Source: JAKVAV01 sp964651785 (lineage in GTDB: Bacteria; Bacteroidota; Bacteroidia; Flavobacteriales_D; Cryomorphaceae). From it: a DNA stretch of 64,000 nucleotides. Made by a program: the position numbers and the translations under genes. The stretch is taken from contig CAZYWJ010000001.1 in the NCBI GenBank assembly GCA_964651785.1, forward strand, positions 1-64,000, given 5' to 3'. Below the pieces are notes generated by a model. The model was not told the DNA's origin, searched no databases, and saw only the letters and a program-made list of their open reading frames with translations. This document shows, one piece after another, positions 60,804 through 64,000 of the stretch (the first letter of the stretch is position 1; each line of letters begins with the position of its first letter).

Positions 60804-61880
60804 ATGACAAAGTTTATACCTCTTTTAATATTCACATTTTTGATCAGATCCATATCGGCACAACCGATTATTGATCAAAACAACTTCGTGAACGCCGGGG
60901 ATGTTTTCACTTATCTTCAATTTTCCAATAATCAACTTTCCGGGCTGACTGATATTCAAGAAGAGGTAGAGGATATAATCTGGGACTTCAGTGCCCTCCC
61001 CGTAACCGGGATTGAATTAACCAATTCCTATTATCCGCTTGATTCTACCCCTGATATTTTTAATTTATTTTTCGGAAATCAGTTTCTCGCAGGTCAGAAT
61101 TTTTCCAATCAAGCGCTTGAGCTGTCTGCTTCCGATTTTGATCTTCCGCTTCCTCTTCAGGTAGAATCAGCATATCAATTTTATCGAAAGGATTCAGACG
61201 GCTATTTCATCACGGGAAATGCTGCTGAAGTGGAGGGCCTACCATTGCTCTCGGCCTATGATACGCTGGATCGCGTTTACTCTTTTCCTTTAGGTTTCGG
61301 TGATACGGATACCAATTCGTTTTACTTCTTAACGGAAATTCCGGGTTTGGGTACCTTCGGTCAATCAGGCATACGATCAAACCATGTTGACGCCTGGGGT
61401 AGTTTAATGCTTCCGGCAGCCTCCTATGATTGTTTGCGTGTTCGTACGGAACTTGACATCACGGATACACTTTACATCGATTTCACCCAATCAGGCGGAC
61501 AAATCGTGCGCCCTCGCCAAATTAATTATACTTGGATTTCGCCGGAGGTAGGCGGAATAGTAGCTGAGGCTGTTTTTCTTGAAGATTCGTTGATCTCCTT
61601 TCGATACCTGATCGACGAGTCAGCTCTGAGCTCTGTGGTAGTAACGGCTGAAAGTTTTCAGTTATTTCCCAATCCCGCTTCGGAAAAATTAAACGTCACA
61701 CTTCCGAAAAACTTCACGGGACGATACAAGATTTTGGACCTGACCGGCAGACAGGTAAAAAAAGGAATTATTGAGTCCTATACGGTTATTGATATTGCCA
61801 AATTACCTGAAGGAATCTATTTGGTGAATATCTTTGGTGGTGAAACGGCGATAACAAAACGGCTGGTAATTAACCGCTAG
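60804..61880 (+). CDS. secreted protein with T9SS sorting domain, unknown function
   Basis: This 358-residue protein has a signal peptide (FIPLLIFTFLIRSISAQ). Residues 30-270 form a beta-rich domain with no recognised family (IIWDFSALPVTGIELTNSYY, LGFGDTDTNSFYFLTEIPGL). It ends with a type A T9SS sorting domain (LFPNPASEKLNVTL ... GIYLVNIFGGE). It is monocistronic and its stop overlaps the convergent subtilase gene by 4 bp. Confidence 0.8.
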   Translation: MTKFIPLLIFTFLIRSISAQPIIDQNNFVNAGDVFTYLQFSNNQLSGLTDIQEEVEDIIWDFSALPVTGIELTNSYYPLDSTPDIFNLFFGNQFLAGQNFSNQALELSASDFDLPLPLQVESAYQFYRKDSDGYFITGNAAEVEGLPLLSAYDTLDRVYSFPLGFGDTDTNSFYFLTEIPGLGTFGQSGIRSNHVDAWGSLMLPAASYDCLRVRTELDITDTLYIDFTQSGGQIVRPRQINYTWISPEVGGIVAEAVFLEDSLISFRYLIDESALSSVVVTAESFQLFPNPASEKLNVTLPKNFTGRYKILDLTGRQVKKGIIESYTVIDIAKLPEGIYLVNIFGGETAITKRLVINR

Positions 61881-64000
61881 TTGAAAACGAGCTTTTGAGA
61901 AGATTTAAGATCTCCAACGGAAATTTCCAGTAAATATACCCCTCGGCTCAGACTCATATTATCGATTATCGATCCGTTTTCCAATTGTTGCTTTTCACCA
62001 ACAATTCGGCCTACGGAATCGAATATTTTCAAATCAGCACGCCCTTGCCCGTTCCATTCTACTCGAAACTCATTTTTAGTCGGATTGGGATAAACTCTTG
62101 TATTTAACGCGGGTAAAATGTTTTCTACTCCCAAAGTCGAAACCAAACGCACATTATCAATGAGTAAATTGTTTCCCCGACGATTAATCGTAACAAAACT
62201 GAAAAAAATGGGAGAGTCATCCGTTAAATTCATATCAAGACTGACGGTCTTCCAGTCGTCAACGGTTTCCGGCAAACCGTCCGTTTCAGAAATATTATTC
62301 GTCCATAAATCAACGCCTCCCTGTCTGAAAAGCTCTTCACTCATGTATTCATCCTCACAATTTCTATTAATAAAGACTACGAGCGTATCCATTGTAAAAT
62401 CATTACTGCTGCGTTTGCGATAGAAATAGTCGAAAACAATCGCATTCGTATTATCGGGTATGTTTTCGATAACGGGGCTTATCAAATGATCATCCTGACT
62501 AAAAACCCCAAAATACTCATCGTGATTCATATGAGCTGTCAAACCTTGGCTTCCGTCAATTTGCAGCACTTCCAACGTATCCCACGTGAGTGAAGCATCA
62601 GGATTGTAGACAGTCCATTTTTCATCGTTTATCCCTTCTGAAAAATCTTCAGTAAAGGCTCCTTGTTCATCCCAATCGTACTTCGGTATCTCCGTGAATC
62701 GGAAAACATTGTGATTATTTAATACGTCATATTCGCCATCCAACGGAGCGATTCTCGCATGAAATTCTCTCATTCCGGTGCCTGAGAAAAGGATTTCGCC
62801 GAGTTCAATTATTTCGCTTTGGCCGGGCTCCAATTCTATATCAATTGTCACAGATGTTTCTTCCGTTTCGCCGGCAATAGAACTAAAAACTTCAAAACTA
62901 ACTATGGTTTCAATCCCGTTGTTTCTCACCTCAACGCTCGGAGTCAAGCTTCCATCTGAACACGTGACTTCAGAATTCGGATTAACAATTCTCACCAGCT
63001 CAATATCGGAATTGAGTTCTGCAGGCGGAGAAGGGGTATAGGTTTCAGATAGTAAATCATAGGCATTTTTTACGTTGATGAATCCCATCCCGTAAGTATT
63101 GTCTTCTCCGGGCTCTCCCAAATCGATGGCGCTATTGTAAAGCGCCAAAAGAATTTCTTCGCCCGTCACATCGGGAAAAGCTTCTTTCAGAAGCAGAACC
63201 GCACCGCTCACATGAGGAGCCGCCATAGAAGTTCCTTGATAAAAATCATATTCGCCGTTTTCAATGGAAGAGCGAACGTTTACTCCCGGAGCAGTTACTT
63301 CGGGTTTGATGAGTAAACTACCTTCGCCGCCGCAAATGCTCGGACCGCGACTGGAAAAACCTGCGATGGGAAAGTTGCCCAAAGATGAAGTGGCGCCGAC
63401 NNNNNNNNNNNNNNNNNNNNNNNNNNNNNNNNNNNNNNNNNNNNNNNNNNNNNNNNNNNNNNNNNNNNNNNNNNNNNNNNNNNNNNNNNNNNNNNNNNNN
63501 CCATCGGGATTAATGGACCATTCGTAACCGAACATAAAATCGGTGAGAGGCTTTACAAAAGCCAGATTCGACACCACGGGGTCGGTAGCTATGTAATAAG
63601 CACGGGGTGCCACGCCGATGGTATCTGCAGTAGCGGTGTCGAGTCCCAGCATGGTGCCCGTTACATGCGTTCCGTGACTGCTTGATTTATCAATGGGAAC
63701 GGGACTATCGTATCCAAACCATGTGCTGAGTACGGGCATTCTGTTAGCGAGAAATCTGGTTTTGTGAGACGGGTGATCATCCCAAACTCCCGTGTCGTAA
63801 GTCATGGCTATTCTTCCGTGGCCGGTGTAGCCCAAAGCCCACATTTCGGGGGCACCAATTGCTTCAAGCCCCGGCTCTATTCCGCCTTCACTTTTAGTGT
63901 AGCCCTCTGTTTTCTCAGGTTTCGGTACGTAGCCAAAACCATCTCGATTCAGATAAATATATGCGATGTCGTCTCGGTTGGAAAGTTCTGTAATAAGCTC
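61877..64000 (-). CDS. S8 subtilisin-like peptidase with T9SS sorting domain (5' end outside the window, internal gap)
   Basis: This reading is open to the right edge, so the N-terminus (signal and propeptide) is missing. It continues upstream of the first ATG (63844) with protein-like sequence (IAYIYLNRDGFGYVPKPEKT). The catalytic triad is visible: Asp in MTYDTGVWDD, His in SHGTHVTGTM, and Ser in GTSMAAPHVSGA. The segment that would hold the oxyanion Asn falls in the 100-N gap at 63401-63500; both sides stay in frame with the N count, but the true length is unknown. CARDB-like and MAM-like beta domains and a type A T9SS sorting domain (VYPNPTKNEFRVEW) follow. It is an extracellular protease. 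Confidence 0.85.
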   Translation of the reverse strand, partial: ELITELSNRDDIAYIYLNRDGFGYVPKPEKTEGYTKSEGGIEPGLEAIGAPEMWALGYTGHGRIAMTYDTGVWDDHPSHKTRFLANRMPVLSTWFGYDSPVPIDKSSSHGTHVTGTMLGLDTATADTIGVAPRAYYIATDPVVSNLAFVKPLTDFMFGYEWSINPDXXXXXXXXXXXXXXXXXXXXXXXXXXXXXXXXXXVGATSSLGNFPIAGFSSRGPSICGGEGSLLIKPEVTAPGVNVRSSIENGEYDFYQGTSMAAPHVSGAVLLLKEAFPDVTGEEILLALYNSAIDLGEPGEDNTYGMGFINVKNAYDLLSETYTPSPPAELNSDIELVRIVNPNSEVTCSDGSLTPSVEVRNNGIETIVSFEVFSSIAGETEETSVTIDIELEPGQSEIIELGEILFSGTGMREFHARIAPLDGEYDVLNNHNVFRFTEIPKYDWDEQGAFTEDFSEGINDEKWTVYNPDASLTWDTLEVLQIDGSQGLTAHMNHDEYFGVFSQDDHLISPVIENIPDNTNAIVFDYFYRKRSSNDFTMDTLVVFINRNCEDEYMSEELFRQGGVDLWTNNISETDGLPETVDDWKTVSLDMNLTDDSPIFFSFVTINRRGNNLLIDNVRLVSTLGVENILPALNTRVYPNPTKNEFRVEWNGQGRADLKIFDSVGRIVGEKQQLENGSIIDNMSLSRGVYLLEISVGDLKSSQKLVFN
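63401..63500. other. assembly gap of 100 N in the subtilase gene
   Basis: Exactly 100 N between CGCCGAC and CCATCGG; no flank overlap was seen. The frame is preserved by chance or by true length. Confidence 0.95.

Overview
The window comes from a bacterium of the phylum Bacteroidota, most likely order Flavobacteriales (Cryomorphaceae/Schleiferiaceae-like), although the exact taxon cannot be fixed from sequence alone. The evidence is: several secreted proteins with a C-terminal type IX secretion (T9SS) sorting domain; the long Bacteroidota forms of LepB and NusB; WbqC, DUF5683, DUF3276 and long ornithine aminotransferase genes in a typical Flavobacteriales neighbourhood; a SusC-type carboxypeptidase-like N-domain on a TonB receptor; and upstream boxes matching the Bacteroidota -7 promoter element TAnnTTTG. 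By eye the GC content is a little above 40 %. Coding density is high and both strands are used, with many 1-8 bp overlaps that suggest translational coupling. Two runs of exactly 100 N (51423-51522 and 63401-63500) mark assembly gaps.

Layout. 1-8325 (minus): a chromosome-segregation and cell-envelope operon (metal-dependent hydrolase, parA, parB, DUF5683, dapB, lepB, wbqC-like), followed by a biotin-dependent acyl-CoA carboxylase subunit with its own promoter, an SGNH lipoprotein and the start of a further secreted protein. 8436-11276: an FMN reductase, a PUR-alpha-like protein and an MsbA-like ABC exporter. 11538-15527 (plus): nusB, DUF1573, yajC, coaE and a secreted endonuclease I. 15524-24353: an exonuclease with a decayed GIY-YIG-like domain, an acyltransferase, a small winged-helix-like protein, a gene-poor stretch with two possible micro-ORFs, PhoH, peptidyl-prolyl isomerase, CpeT-like, ICMT-like, msrB and a DEAD helicase. 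24447-26604 (plus): yaaA, FKBP and KdsC-like. 26748-32919: an antitoxin-like orphan, small and coiled-coil proteins, thioredoxin, two alpha/beta hydrolases, LpxL-type acyltransferase and a WYL regulator. 32907-41352: a baeRF protein, a 1281-residue secreted vanadium-haloperoxidase-like protein, and several orphan lipoproteins. 41574-46010 (minus): an ECF sigma factor, a membrane anti-sigma-like TPR protein and a TPR-CHAT protease-like protein in one overlapping operon. 46252-50184: a coiled-coil protein, a membrane protein, a 146-bp tandem duplication ending in tRNA-Lys(TTT), a GNAT-like protein and aroK. 50172-52761: a PRTase, a c-heme lipoprotein, then an array of about 55-bp repeats next to a GxxExxY nuclease-like gene with an inverted repeat copy on its other side. 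52174-64000: TPMT-like methyltransferase, rlmD-like, ornithine aminotransferase, a Rieske oxidoreductase, a TonB receptor, T9SS cargo and a partial subtilase.

Most of the window is housekeeping. The parts that stand out are (i) the GxxExxY gene bracketed by ACGCAAAG-type repeats, (ii) the sigma / anti-sigma / CHAT operon, (iii) the tandemly duplicated tRNA-Lys 3' end with its terminator and palindrome, and (iv) small genes beside perfect dyads (17678 and 26748).
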